Assembly (NCBI RefSeq): GCF_028453695.1
Contig: NC_135779.1
Location: 12,908,831 to 12,972,830 of the forward strand
Direction: 5' to 3'
From: Augochlora pura
Lineage: Eukaryota > Arthropoda > Insecta > Hymenoptera > Halictidae
DNA: 64,000 bases
Below are positions 13,926 to 23,901 of the stretch, piece after piece (positions within the stretch are counted from its first letter, which is position 1; every line of letters begins with the position of its first letter). A model generated the notes under the pieces. The model was not told the origin of the DNA, did not search any database, and saw only the letters and a list, made by a program, of their open reading frames with translations. A program made the translations under genes and the position numbers.

Positions 13926-14066
13926 CTTTATTAAACTAATGCGAATAACGAATCAAATTTCATTTTCATTATTCGAATGAAATGTTATTCATAGAATTTA
14001 TTCGAATCATTATTTGAAAAATAAGTCGAATAGTTAAACATTTATTCAAAATGTTTTTCGAATAAT
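13926..14066. repeat. ATTCGAA-rich palindromic cluster
   Basis: The short palindromic word TTCGAA, often as ATTCGAAT or TTATTCGAA, and near variants recur many times in about 140 bp. A second cluster of the same kind lies at 37880-38040. No terminal repeats or target duplication were found. Confidence 0.45.
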
Positions 14067-15322
14067 GCCCAATTACGACTGATAACAATGCGCGAGAAGG
14101 CACATGTTCAAATTAACTCCCGAATTTTCAGATTTATTTATCGTTTTTTCAACACATGTGACCGAAGATATTTCTTGTGGACCTGTTTAGTTTTCCTGTT
14201 GCCGCTGGTGTAACAGCAATTCATTTAATTTAATCCCTGTAAATTGAATAATTCGGTAACGATTTATACGCACCGTGTCAACATGAACGTGCAACCGCAG
14301 TACGAAGGTAAAATTCCGAACGTTCTGTTTCACACATCGTTGTTTTATTCAATCCATGGTGGTTTCAACATTAACAGAGTTTGAAAGACAACCAATCAAT
14401 TCGAAATTACTGTGTTAGCCGAAGCATATCGAATTGTACGATATATGGTAAATCAGGATATTAGGTCGTTAATAATCCATGCTAATAGTCCATTCGGACT
14501 CCGGGAATAAATGGTCATTTGATTTTCTAATTGTTGACAATCACGCACGCTTTATTTTAACCAATAAAAAATGGACGTGTTTAGAAAGATTACCTGAACT
14601 AATGACAAAAATTCATAGAGGAGATAATAAGCAAATATACTCTTTCATTTTTAAGAAAACTACTATGTTAAAAATAATACCAATAAAAACAAATTTGTTA
14701 TTATTAATTATAGTTTCGTTCGTTTTTAGATGTATTTTGTAATATCCGTTTACAGAGGTTGGTTTCAGTCCTGAGACCAAAGTTTCTGTCAAAAAGAAGG
14801 TGCCTTTTACTGTTAGCCATCTACAAATCTATAGAGTTTTATTAAGATTATTAAATATAGATTGTAATTTCATTTGCCTGATTTGAGTTTGGGTTTTTTG
14901 AACATTATTTATGGGTATTTGTAACTAGAAGAAGATACGATTCCGTGATAAGATCGCTCCTACGCGATGCAAAGATTTATGCAGAAAGGAAATTTATGAA
15001 GTTGCCCGTTTTCCAACGAATCAGAAAATGAATCATTGTGAACGAATGAGCTAGCAGATAATACCCGACAGAAAAAAGGAGCATGAAAGTTGCTGCTCCA
15101 TCGACGAATCCGTAATTCACCCTCCGATTTATCAAAATTACCTTGTACCTCGACCCTCGTTCTTAAGGTCGTTACCATGGCTTTGCATACCTTTTCTCCT
15201 TTTTTTAAACTCCCCATAAAGAGCAAGTTTCTACAGAAATTTCAGTTACTTTACTCGAATAATGTACGTACACCATATAGATAGCTCTATATGCTATAGA
15301 AACTGAAATGGTCATAAATTAA

Positions 15323-15557
15323 CCCTTTGCACTACGATTCCTTTCACACTGCGTTGGTTAGCACTTATTCGTCCTTAATTAATGTTCCTAATAGAACCGA
15401 ACAGTTTTCGCTTTTTGTATTGTTTTTACTTACTTTCGTTTCTACATTTTAATAACCAAGAATTAAATTTCATTTCAATTTAGAAAATATCAATAATATT
15501 CATATACATGCGTGAAATCTTTATCACGAGCCTGACTCATTGTAATAGTGCAAGGGG
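15323..15557. mobile_element. TTAA MITE with CCCTTTGCACTA ends, 235 bp
   Basis: The left flank is TTAA at 15319-15322; the right flank at 15558-15561 is TTGA, one base off. The left end CCCTTTGCACTA and the right end read inward, CCCCTTGCACTA, differ at one base. There is no ORF. The ends resemble the element at 31947-32184 (CCCTTTGCATTCG), so the two may be related families. A weak GAG/CTC-bounded imperfect palindrome lies about 20 bp inside the right end. Confidence 0.65.
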
Positions 15558-15561
15558 TTGA

Positions 15562-16037
15562 AATGAAATTGATTAACAAAATAATTGTTGACAATTCTGT
15601 TTGTTAATCATTTTTCCAATATCATGCTATAAAAAATTAATAACTAGTGTTATGGTATAGAAAATTCATAACCGACTCATGTAATAAGACAATATAAACA
15701 ATTGTCCAACAATGTCACACTATTTAACGATGTTTTGCAATTTTCAATTGTTTAACACAATTTACCACACTGAGATGTTTGTATTATTTTCTTTGACATG
15801 GGGATGGAAATATTTGTAGCATTTCTCAACTTATTATTATTTTCTATCAACATCGTCAATTTTTCTTTTCAATTAGTATCTCTGCATTAACGACTTTTGA
15901 AAAGTTAAATTTGTTTCCATTTTCTTTACTGTTTTAAATCTGAGAAATCTACTGTCTATGTATCTTGTACATGTCAGTGCAATATTATAAATAAATTACG
16001 TACAATAATATTCTATAATTGTAAATAATATTATAAA
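15562..16037. other. AT-rich spacer before the LTR element
   Basis: No gene is seen. The last bases before the LTR are an AT-rich run ending in TATA, which is duplicated on the far side of the element. Confidence 0.5.
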
Positions 16038-16041
16038 TATA
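16038..16041. repeat. Target-site duplication, left copy (TATA)
   Basis: TATA directly precedes the TG of the 5' LTR and is repeated at 21065-21068 directly after the CA of the 3' LTR. The surrounding DNA is AT-rich, so a chance match is possible, but both copies abut the LTR ends exactly. Confidence 0.8.
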
Positions 16042-16332
16042 TGTGGAAATGAGAACGGTAGTGAGCGAGTAAGCGAGACAGAAGCGTATGCAGAGAGTGA
16101 GTGGATGTGTGCATGTGCGTGTGCTACTGAATATGTGGTTATAGAAAATATGAAGATCGGAAGGGCGAGGCCGAAACGAGCGAGTCAAAGAAGAATCAGT
16201 CCTAGCCGTATCGTCGAACTCGTCACGCAACTTTTCTTAATCTATCGTCATTATTGTTATATTTGTTCACATTAAATCTGTTTTCCGTTAAAGCGCGTCA
16301 CTTATTTCCGCTTCCTGGTAACCCATCCTACA
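16042..16332 (+). repeat. 5' LTR
   Basis: 291 bp, starting TGTGGAAATG and ending CCTACA. It matches 20775-21064 almost base for base. Differences are an extra T in the AAGAATCAG stretch, and two substitutions near TCGTCGAACTC and CACGCAAC (A and T in the other copy). An ATTAAA motif in the 3' part could serve as polyadenylation signal. It should act as promoter for the element. Confidence 0.93.
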
Positions 16333-16334
16333 TT

Positions 16335-16352
16335 TGGGGGCTCAGCCACGGG
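16335..16352 (+). other. Primer-binding site, tRNA-Pro-like
   Basis: Two bases after the 5' LTR the sequence reads TGGGGGCTC. Those nine bases are what the 3' end of a tRNA-Pro (ending ...GAGCCCCCA) would pair with. The match weakens after the ninth base (AGCCACGGG rather than GTCCGGGAT). The position is right for a minus-strand primer site; the identity of the tRNA is inferred. Confidence 0.65.
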
Positions 16353-16544
16353 AATCAGTAGAAGCATTCGGAAATAAAATCGCGAAAGAAAAGTAATTCG
16401 GTTATATCTGTATAAAGCTACAAGGCGACGCGCAATAAAAGTCGAAGTAAAAGTGATAAAGTAAGTGCTAGCCAGTAGAACCAGATAGGCCGAAGTGCAA
16501 AAGTAAAAGGAAAAGTTGTAGTGTGTACAAGTGTAGAAACAATC

Positions 16545-19373
16545 ATGAAAGGAGAAGCAAGCAATGCAAGAGGGAAGAACACAACGTCCGAAGAAGAAGT
16601 CAGCGACAACGAAAGAACTGTAGTGGCTGTTGAAAACGAAGAAAACGGAAAGTTAACGACGAAAATGGAAAACATAATGAAAATGAAAGTGTCGCAACTT
16701 CGCAGAAAATTAGAAGAAATGAGGCTGGACTCAACAGGGAAGAAAGAGGTATTACAAGAAAGATTAAAGAAATACTTAAGTCAGAAAGAAGAGACCGATG
16801 AAGAAGTAGAAGGAAAAGAAAGTGAAAGTGAAGAATCAGAGGAATCCGAAGATGATGAACGCGATCAAGAAGAAAGAAAATGTACTAGGAAATTGTCAAT
16901 TGCCAAGCCCAGTCCGTTTACAATTAAGGACATCGAAGGTTCCATAGCACACTTTACAGGCGATGACAAATTATCTATTAACAAATGGATAGCGGATTTC
17001 GAAGACCTCAGCACGCTCTTGCAGTGGAACGAACTGCAAAAATTAATATACGCAAAACGAATGTTGAAAGGATCGGCAAAACAGTTTATAACAGCGGAAA
17101 AACAAATTCTCTCGTGGAAAGATTTACGGAAAAGACTAAAAAATGAATTTACCATCGAAACAAACAGCGCGACGATTCATTCACGATTGTTCCGACGGAA
17201 AAAACTGCCACAGGAAACAAGTCGTCAGTATATTTACGCAATGCGCGAAATAGCCAGTGAGGGTGACGTAGAAGACGACGCTCTCATAGAATACATAATA
17301 AATGGCATACAAGATAAAGAGTACAATAAGTCGATTCTTTATCAATCACGTTCATTGGCAGAACTCAAGAAAAACTTTGAGTTATACGATAAAATGCGAC
17401 AGAAATCAGAAAGAAAGGGGAGTGAAAAGAAAGAACAAACGAAAGAAAAGAACGACACATCGCGTAAAGAAAAAGATCCTCGTTGCAACACGTGCGGATC
17501 GACGGAACACAACGCAAAAAACTGCCCGGATAAAGGAAAAGGACCCAAGTGTTTTAAGTGCAACAAATTTGGACATATAGCAAATAAGTGCAGTAGTGCA
17601 AAAAGTGAAAATGAGAACGAAATCGCGACCGTAAATTGGATCGCGAAAGCCAAGACAGTGTACCGAATTAAAGTAAGCGACATAGAGTGTCACGCGTTAA
17701 TCGATTCGGGAAGTGATATATCGCTGATGAGGAAAAATCAATACGAACAAATTGGTAGTCCGCCACTAACAACGACGACGATGAGCATCACAGGCGCCGG
17801 CAACGCAACAACGAAGGTCATTGGACTCTTTGATGCCACCGCACACGTAGCCGACGACTATTACCGAGTTAGATTTTTCATTGTACCGTCGCAATCGATT
17901 CCGTATAACGTAATTTTAGGACAAGATTTTCTAGAAAGTGTTGAAATGCAACTGGACAAAGGTAATATAGTTAAAATTCGCAAAGCATCTACAATTACAG
18001 ATAACGAAACACAACTCATAAATTCCGGAAACAGTAGGAACGTTACAGAGGTAGAAGAGAACGGAACGAACATGACCGACGCCGCGTTTAAAGAGTTAAG
18101 AGAAATCATGTACGTCGAAGTAGGCGAACCAGACATTAAAAACGAATATAAAGACAGAATTAAAACGTTAATTAAAGAATATCAACCTGCGAAAAATGTT
18201 AATGTTAAGATAGAGACAACCATAGCATTAAGAGATAACGCTCCAGTTAACCTAAGACCGCGACGACTAGCATCTAAAGAAAAAATAGTTTTAGATAATC
18301 AAATCGATGAATGGTTGAGGGAAGGGGTAATCCAGCCAAGTACCAGCGAATACGCGAGTCCAACAGTCATCGTTCCCAAAAAGAATGGATCATATCGGGT
18401 TTGCATTGATTATAGGGAACTAAATAAGAAAATTAAACGAGATCACTTCCCAACGCCACTCATCGAAGAAAAGATAGACGAGTTACGAGACGCACGCGTA
18501 TTTTCAGTGCTCGATCTAAAGAATGGTTACTTGCACGTTCCAATTGCAAAAGAAAGCGTGAAGTACACTGCTTTTGTTACACCTGATGCACAATACGAGT
18601 TTTTAAAGACACCATTTGGATTATCTGTCAGCGCCACTAGTTTTCTAAGATATATAGATAACGTTTTTCGAGACCTTATTCGAAGAAAAATAGTTTTCAC
18701 GTACGTCGACGACATAATAATACCGGGATCGGACGATGAAGACGCATTCCAAAAATTAGTACAAGTATTAAAAGTAGCAGCCGCGAACGGATTAACAATC
18801 AGTTGGGATAAATGTCAATTCCTACGCACGCGAATAGAATATTTAGGATACGAAATAGTAAATGGGAACGTTCATCCAGGTAATGCAAAGAGTAAAGCCG
18901 TACAAAAATTTCCTAAGCCTAGAAATAAGAAACAATTGCAAAGTTTTCTCGGATTAACCGGATATTTTCGAAAATTTATCAAAGACTACGCAAAAATCGC
19001 GACACCATTATCGGATCTAATCAAACAAGATAGACAATTTAGTTGGAAACAAGAACAAGAAACAGCATTCTTGACACTAAAATCTATGCTATTCACGAAT
19101 CCCGTGTTGCGAATATACAATCCAAACGCTGAAACAGAAGTACATACCGACGCGAGTCAAGTAGGATTCGGCGCAGTATTATTACAGAAAGATGAAAAAG
19201 AAAACGCATTTCACCCCACGTATTACTATAGTAAAAAGACAACGGACGCGCAACGAAAATATCACTCGTACGAGCTAGAGGTATGTATTAGCTGTAGTAA
19301 GTGCGATAAAGAAATTTCGTGTTTATTTATTGGGTATTCCGTTCAAGATAGTAACGGACTGCGAGGCGTTTAA
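16545..19373 (+). CDS. Gypsy gag-pol, upstream part (Gag, protease, RT, partial RNase H)
   Basis: The first ATG in the frame is at 16545, which gives about 942 codons; the frame is open further upstream only from a GTG. In order there are: a SAP-like helix-extension-helix (about residues 45-79), a strongly acidic Glu/Ser stretch (about 80-110), the capsid-like Gag core (about 137-290), and two CX2CX4HX4C zinc knuckles at about 314-327 and 336-349. Then come an aspartic protease with DSG at about 387 and ILGQDF near 456, reverse transcriptase with catalytic YVDD at about 720-723, and the start of RNase H (TDAS, Asp at about 869). Gag and pol share one frame. After the SYELE motif near 19281 the frame goes wrong and stops at 19373. 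The integrase continues in the next frame, so this copy is broken in RNase H. Confidence 0.93.
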   Translation: MKGEASNARGKNTTSEEEVSDNERTVVAVENEENGKLTTKMENIMKMKVSQLRRKLEEMRLDSTGKKEVLQERLKKYLSQKEETDEEVEGKESESEESEESEDDERDQEERKCTRKLSIAKPSPFTIKDIEGSIAHFTGDDKLSINKWIADFEDLSTLLQWNELQKLIYAKRMLKGSAKQFITAEKQILSWKDLRKRLKNEFTIETNSATIHSRLFRRKKLPQETSRQYIYAMREIASEGDVEDDALIEYIINGIQDKEYNKSILYQSRSLAELKKNFELYDKMRQKSERKGSEKKEQTKEKNDTSRKEKDPRCNTCGSTEHNAKNCPDKGKGPKCFKCNKFGHIANKCSSAKSENENEIATVNWIAKAKTVYRIKVSDIECHALIDSGSDISLMRKNQYEQIGSPPLTTTTMSITGAGNATTKVIGLFDATAHVADDYYRVRFFIVPSQSIPYNVILGQDFLESVEMQLDKGNIVKIRKASTITDNETQLINSGNSRNVTEVEENGTNMTDAAFKELREIMYVEVGEPDIKNEYKDRIKTLIKEYQPAKNVNVKIETTIALRDNAPVNLRPRRLASKEKIVLDNQIDEWLREGVIQPSTSEYASPTVIVPKKNGSYRVCIDYRELNKKIKRDHFPTPLIEEKIDELRDARVFSVLDLKNGYLHVPIAKESVKYTAFVTPDAQYEFLKTPFGLSVSATSFLRYIDNVFRDLIRRKIVFTYVDDIIIPGSDDEDAFQKLVQVLKVAAANGLTISWDKCQFLRTRIEYLGYEIVNGNVHPGNAKSKAVQKFPKPRNKKQLQSFLGLTGYFRKFIKDYAKIATPLSDLIKQDRQFSWKQEQETAFLTLKSMLFTNPVLRIYNPNAETEVHTDASQVGFGAVLLQKDEKENAFHPTYYYSKKTTDAQRKYHSYELEVCISCSKCDKEISCLFIGYSVQDSNGLRGV

Positions 19374-20805
19374 GAAAACATTGTCGAAAAGAGATCTATG
19401 CCCCAGGGTCGCGCGTTGGGCATTGAGTCTCGAAGAATTCGATTACAAAGTTGAGCATAGGAAAGGCGGTCGAGTCAAACACGTCGACGCACTCAGCCGA
19501 TTCCCAGTACTAGCGATAGAGAATACAATGTTAGCAATGCTAAAAAAGAAGCAGGGCGAAGAAGAGAGACTTTGTATCATTAAGCGTATTTTAGAGAGCG
19601 AGAAATACGACGACTACTTTGTAGAGAATGGCGTATTAATGAAACACAAAAACGGCAAAAAATTAATCGTAGTGCCCTCGTGCATGCACTTAGAAATAAT
19701 AAGAAACGCGCACGAAAATGGCCATTTTGGCGTACGAAAAATGAAAGAAATAATAGAATCAGAATTTTATATTCCCACATTAGACGAAAAATTAAAGAAA
19801 TTTATTAGTTGTTGTATCAAGTGTGTAGTATCAGAAAGAAAATTAGGTAAACGCGAAGGTGAATTGATGCCAATTCCGAAAGGGTCGAGACCATTAGATA
19901 CATATCACATCGATCACGTAGGTCCAATGACGGCAACGGGCAAAGCGTATCGTTACATCTTCGTAGTGGTAGACGGGTTTTCAAAATTCATATGGCTGTA
20001 TCCAACGAAAACAACTAATGTTAAAGAAGTCATAAGCAAATTAGATAGTCAACAAAAAATATTCGGAAATCCGCATCGCATCATTTCTGACAGAGGCGCC
20101 GCGTTTACGTCATTAGATTTCCGACAGTATTGCGAGGAAGAAGGTATTAAAGACATACGCATCACGACAGGAATCCCGCGAGGAAACGGACAGGCCGAAA
20201 GAATGATACGCACAATAATTCCGGTGTTGACAAAATTATCGCTAAACAACCCAGATCAATGGTACAAACATGTAGATAAGGTTCAAAAATATATGAATAG
20301 CACATTTCAAAGAGCAATAGGGATGTCACCTTTCGAAGTTCTTTTTGGAGTAAAAATGAAAAACAAACTAGACCACGAAATTAGTAATATTATAGAACAG
20401 GAAGTAATTCAATTATACGACGAAGACCGTGATAAATTAAGAATATTAGCCAAGCAAAATTTATATAAAATACAAGAAGAAAACAAACGTCAATATAATA
20501 AACAGAGTAAACCAGCAAAACAGTACAAAGAAGGCGACTTGGTGTTTATCAAAAGAACCCAATTCGGCCCAGCATTGAAAATTAAACAGAAATACTTAGG
20601 TCCATATTCAATAACAAAAGTAAAAAGAAATAACCGTTACGAAGTAGCACGAATAGGAGACAGTGAAGGCCCCTTAATAACAAGTACAGCCGCCGACTAT
20701 ATGAAACCGTATGAATGTAGCGATCAACCGAGCGAAATATCTTCGGGGACCGAAGACCCGGACGAACCCCCAGTTGTGGAAATGAGAACGGTAGTGAGCG
20801 AGTAA
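19277..20805 (+). CDS. Gypsy pol, downstream part (RNase H end and integrase), frame-shifted
   Basis: This frame is the continuation of pol, one base ahead of the upstream part. It is open from just after a TAG at 19276, with no ATG at its beginning (first in-frame ATG near 19527). It carries the end of RNase H, the DALSR-type linker, and an HHCC zinc finger (His at 19711 and 19723, Cys pair near 19812). The integrase core has Asp at 19912, Asp at 20089 and Glu at 20197; the last two are 35 residues apart, the D,D-35-E spacing. A GPY/F-like LGPY motif follows. No chromodomain is seen. The stop at 20803-20805 lies 31 bp inside the 3' LTR, so the last codons are LTR-encoded. It would be made as part of the Gag-Pol polyprotein if the frame were intact. 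Confidence 0.9.
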
Positions 20806-21064
20806 GCGAGACAGAAGCGTATGCAGAGAGTGAGTGGATGTGTGCATGTGCGTGTGCTACTGAATATGTGGTTATAGAAAATATGAAGATCGGAAGGGCG
20901 AGGCCGAAACGAGCGAGTCAAAGAAGAACAGTCCTAGCCGTATCGTCAAACTCGTCACGTAACTTTTCTTAATCTATCGTCATTATTGTTATATTTGTTC
21001 ACATTAAATCTGTTTTCCGTTAAAGCGCGTCACTTATTTCCGCTTCCTGGTAACCCATCCTACA
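20775..21064 (+). repeat. 3' LTR
   Basis: 290 bp, the partner of 16042-16332, from TGTGGAAATG to CCTACA. The end of the pol frame overlaps its first 31 bp. The bases directly upstream (GACGAACCCCCAGT) are not a polypurine tract, which is unusual for a plus-strand primer site. Confidence 0.93.
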
Positions 21065-21068
21065 TATA
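21065..21068. repeat. Target-site duplication, right copy (TATA)
   Basis: Directly follows the CA of the 3' LTR and matches 16038-16041. Confidence 0.8.
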
Positions 21069-23525
21069 TTTTTACTGTGTATATACTTAGTACATTTTCC
21101 TATATACCTTATAATTATATTATATATAAATATGTAAACGTACTTTTAAGTACGTAGTAAAAGTAGTGAAATAAACATTTTTCCTCAAAACGATATTTCC
21201 AGTTGTTTTTACGAAAAAAAGCATTTGTATTTCCTTCGTTTACATAACGACGTAGCTGATATATCTTCACAACAAATATGAAATTATACATCAAATTCAC
21301 AAAGAGAGATCTATTCACATTTTGCTGAGACTTTGCACAATGTGCTCGTGAAACTGAATCCAATGATATTTTCGATGCATGCGACTTCCAGCTTTCGAAA
21401 TATTTAACATGCTAAACTTTCAGGACGTTTGAAAAGAAGAGTCGCTCTAATGGGCATTAGTACCTTTCAAAAAGATTCAAAAAATCAGAAGATTAGAAGT
21501 TAAGGTTTGAATAAAAGAATTTGTTCCCAGAGGTAGCAAGTGCTCGGAGACGAAAGGGTTCCGCCGCTCCACTAAATTCCTGCGTTCAACCATTCGTGGA
21601 ACGATTACGAAACACGTTTAAAAGCTGAGCAGCTGCACGTATTTTCTTAAACATGCGGGAATCGGATTCCACCGCGTCGGCGTTCCGTCGCGATCGCGCG
21701 ATAAACAAATTCAAAATACCCAACGCGGCGAAATAACTGAAGCGAGCCGGTATAGTTCGTTTAATGCTGGAGACAGAAGCGCGGAAGTCGGGGCCGCTAC
21801 GATCTTCCGGGCATTCTTCGACAAAGCGAACCGCGCGACATCTCAGAACGAAGGACATTCCTCGGGGGCAACACCGGCACAAAGGATCTTGAAATTCATG
21901 GGAATCTTCCTCTTACGTTTCCGACGATCCGCGTCGTTAATTAAATTAACAAATTCCATTGGATGCCGTCATTCCCGTTCGCGTTTCGCGAACCTCTTGG
22001 TCCCCGGCCGATCATCATACTTTCTCTTTTCGCCCGGCGCACCGTGGGCTAACCAGCGACCATAATGAAACATCAACAATTCAATGTTCCTGGGATTGAG
22101 ATCTTGATATCATAAAATAATGGCCTGGTATTCCGATGAATGTAGGTGGTAAGTTATTGTAGCGCTCATACTGCTACTCATTTATGTGTCTTCACGTATT
22201 TCTTATTTTCTCCTTTTACTATCTATATACTAATCTATTTGCACAGCTGATATTACTAATTCAAAATTTTTGTTTAAATTTCCATAAAAATCCATTATAA
22301 TTGTTAGCAGAAAGTGATTACAACTTAAAATTTCTATTTAAAATATAATTAAAAATTCGTTACATCAATTCTTGCAATGAATGCAGAGAATTTTCAATTT
22401 GCATAAAGATCTGTGGTTTAGCATCCCATGGGAATATGTAGTATAATAATATACAGGATGTAAGGTAAATGATGATACAACCGGATCCTACGTCAAAAAA
22501 GAAATCCAAGAAAATTAATAATATTTTTTCACTTTACTATGATCCACTAATTAGTGAAATTTGTATATTTATAATATATAAGTTTATTTATATATCATTC
22601 ATATATATAATTATAATATAACGTTATGAATGTTTTTAAGACATAGGCGATAGTTGTATTATCAGCTAACTAAAAAATAGTCGACAAAGTCAATCGGTTG
22701 AACAGCCTTTCTCTATCGTGTTCCCAAACTTTGAAATCATAGTTTTCGGTACAGATAAACTATAGTTATTGGAAACAAATTTCGCTGTAACGCTTTACAG
22801 ATTTGTGCAAACGAAGAAAAATCGTAAATTTCAAGTTTCTAACCCTGGTTCGTCTGTTAACGAAGGTCGCTGTCAAGTCCATAGAGCGGCAGCGTCGCCT
22901 GTGCTCGCGAAGCCATTATCAAAAGAGACAGACTGGAGGGAGAGACCGTTTTTCCCCGTTGCTTTGCATCGTGTACCCGTGCAATCTGCCATTCAACTGG
23001 TACCACTATTTGCCGAATTGTTCGGTGCATACGTGTGCGGCCGCGGCTGCAGCCTGATTGGGTGCATGGTGCAATTCCATCAACCACTAGCGGAGCCGAA
23101 GACGCGACCGAACCGAGTCTCGTTCCCCGATGCGAATCCCACTGGATGTTTCCCTCCAACTGAGACGACGAACAGGAAATATCGCAACGTGACGAACTTC
23201 GCTAAGAAATTAGCCGCTTCTAGCGACGGGAACATGCTCGCGCGCAAACTTACGGAGGACGCCTTATGCGAGTACGTAGATGCAACAATGCGGGCATTAC
23301 TGAGACGATATGGAGGTTAGTGTCGCGATACTACTGGTTTGATCTATTCTGTAGTATCTCTCATTGTGATTAGCGACAGTTTTAGGCAGTTTCTATCTAT
23401 ATCATTAATTTTTGCAGTAATATTAATTACTTTAATATTAATATTAATTATTCGCGGTAATTATTAATTATTTCACTGACAAGGGGAGAGCACCGTGATT
23501 TTATTCAAGGAAATCAAATTTAGGA
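21069..23525. other. Non-coding stretch with a GC-rich island
   Basis: AT-rich DNA with one GC-rich block at about 21540-22060 that has no recognisable ORF. A second GC-rich block at 22850-23320 is treated as a weak exon candidate. Confidence 0.4.
22850..23315 (+). other. Weak exon candidate ending in a splice donor
   Basis: This is the longest frame outside the transposons: 183 codons open from a TTG at 22769 to 23320. It ends at GGAG followed by GTTAGT at 23316, a reasonable donor site. The last 40 residues are Ala/Leu-rich and could form a helix (ending ...MRALLRRYGG). An internal ATG is at about 23233. No family is recognised, no clear acceptor is visible, and a 100-codon frame overlaps on the other strand. 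The GC-rich island alone could explain the open frame. Confidence 0.22.
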
Positions 23526-23901
23526 AAGTGTACTGCGGATCTTTATGTGAAATCTCATTTTGGAACATTATTTTATAACAATTAAAACAGAAGAATAAGT
23601 GCTTCCCTTTCTAGCAATAATTTCTTGTCAGAAAGTTCAAATGAAAATAGCGTTCACGTGTATGGCAATACACAAATATTTTTGTACTTCAGAAGTTTGG
23701 GACATATATGTTTAACCTAAAATACTGAAACAATAAGATTTTCCTAATTTTCCTAACTGACGTTATGCGTTATACTTTATATTTTGAAAATAAAAATAAA
23801 TGATATTTTGGTTATCAAGATTTTATTTTGAGTTGTCTGCAACCCCACAATGGATGAAAAAATGAAAGGGCAACGTTTTGGAGTCAAAGATCCGCAGACT
23901 A
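23526..23901. mobile_element. Possible MITE bounded by CTGCGGATCTTT ends
   Basis: ACTGCGGATCTTT at about 23530 faces AAAGATCCGCAG at about 23887, giving inverted ends about 375 bp apart. The ends are variants of the short motif AGACTGCGGATTTTTATGCA that recurs across the window. No convincing target duplication was found, and no ORF lies between. Two opposed chance copies of the dispersed motif remain possible. Confidence 0.4.

Larger units (their letters stand above)
6819..15318. other. Long non-coding stretch
   Basis: About 8.5 kb without a supported gene. It holds two GC-rich islands (7080-7740 and 11460-11880), a diverged 53-bp repeat (13220-13425) and an ATTCGAA-rich cluster (13926-14066), listed separately. 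The remaining ORFs are short, overlap on both strands and match nothing I recognise. Confidence 0.5.
16042..21064 (+). mobile_element. Near-complete Ty3/gypsy LTR retrotransposon
   Basis: About 5.0 kb bounded by two LTRs that start TGTGGAAATGAG and end CCATCCTACA. TATA flanks both sides (16038-16041 and 21065-21068). The LTRs differ at about three places: one 1-base indel and two substitutions. This points to a young insertion. The inside carries a primer site and a single gag-pol frame with SAP-like, CCHC, protease, RT, RNase H and integrase parts in Ty3/gypsy order. There is no env frame: pol runs straight into the 3' LTR. A 4-bp TATA target fits the preference of the gypsy/17.6 lineage. 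One RNase H frameshift makes this copy non-autonomous. Confidence 0.95.
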
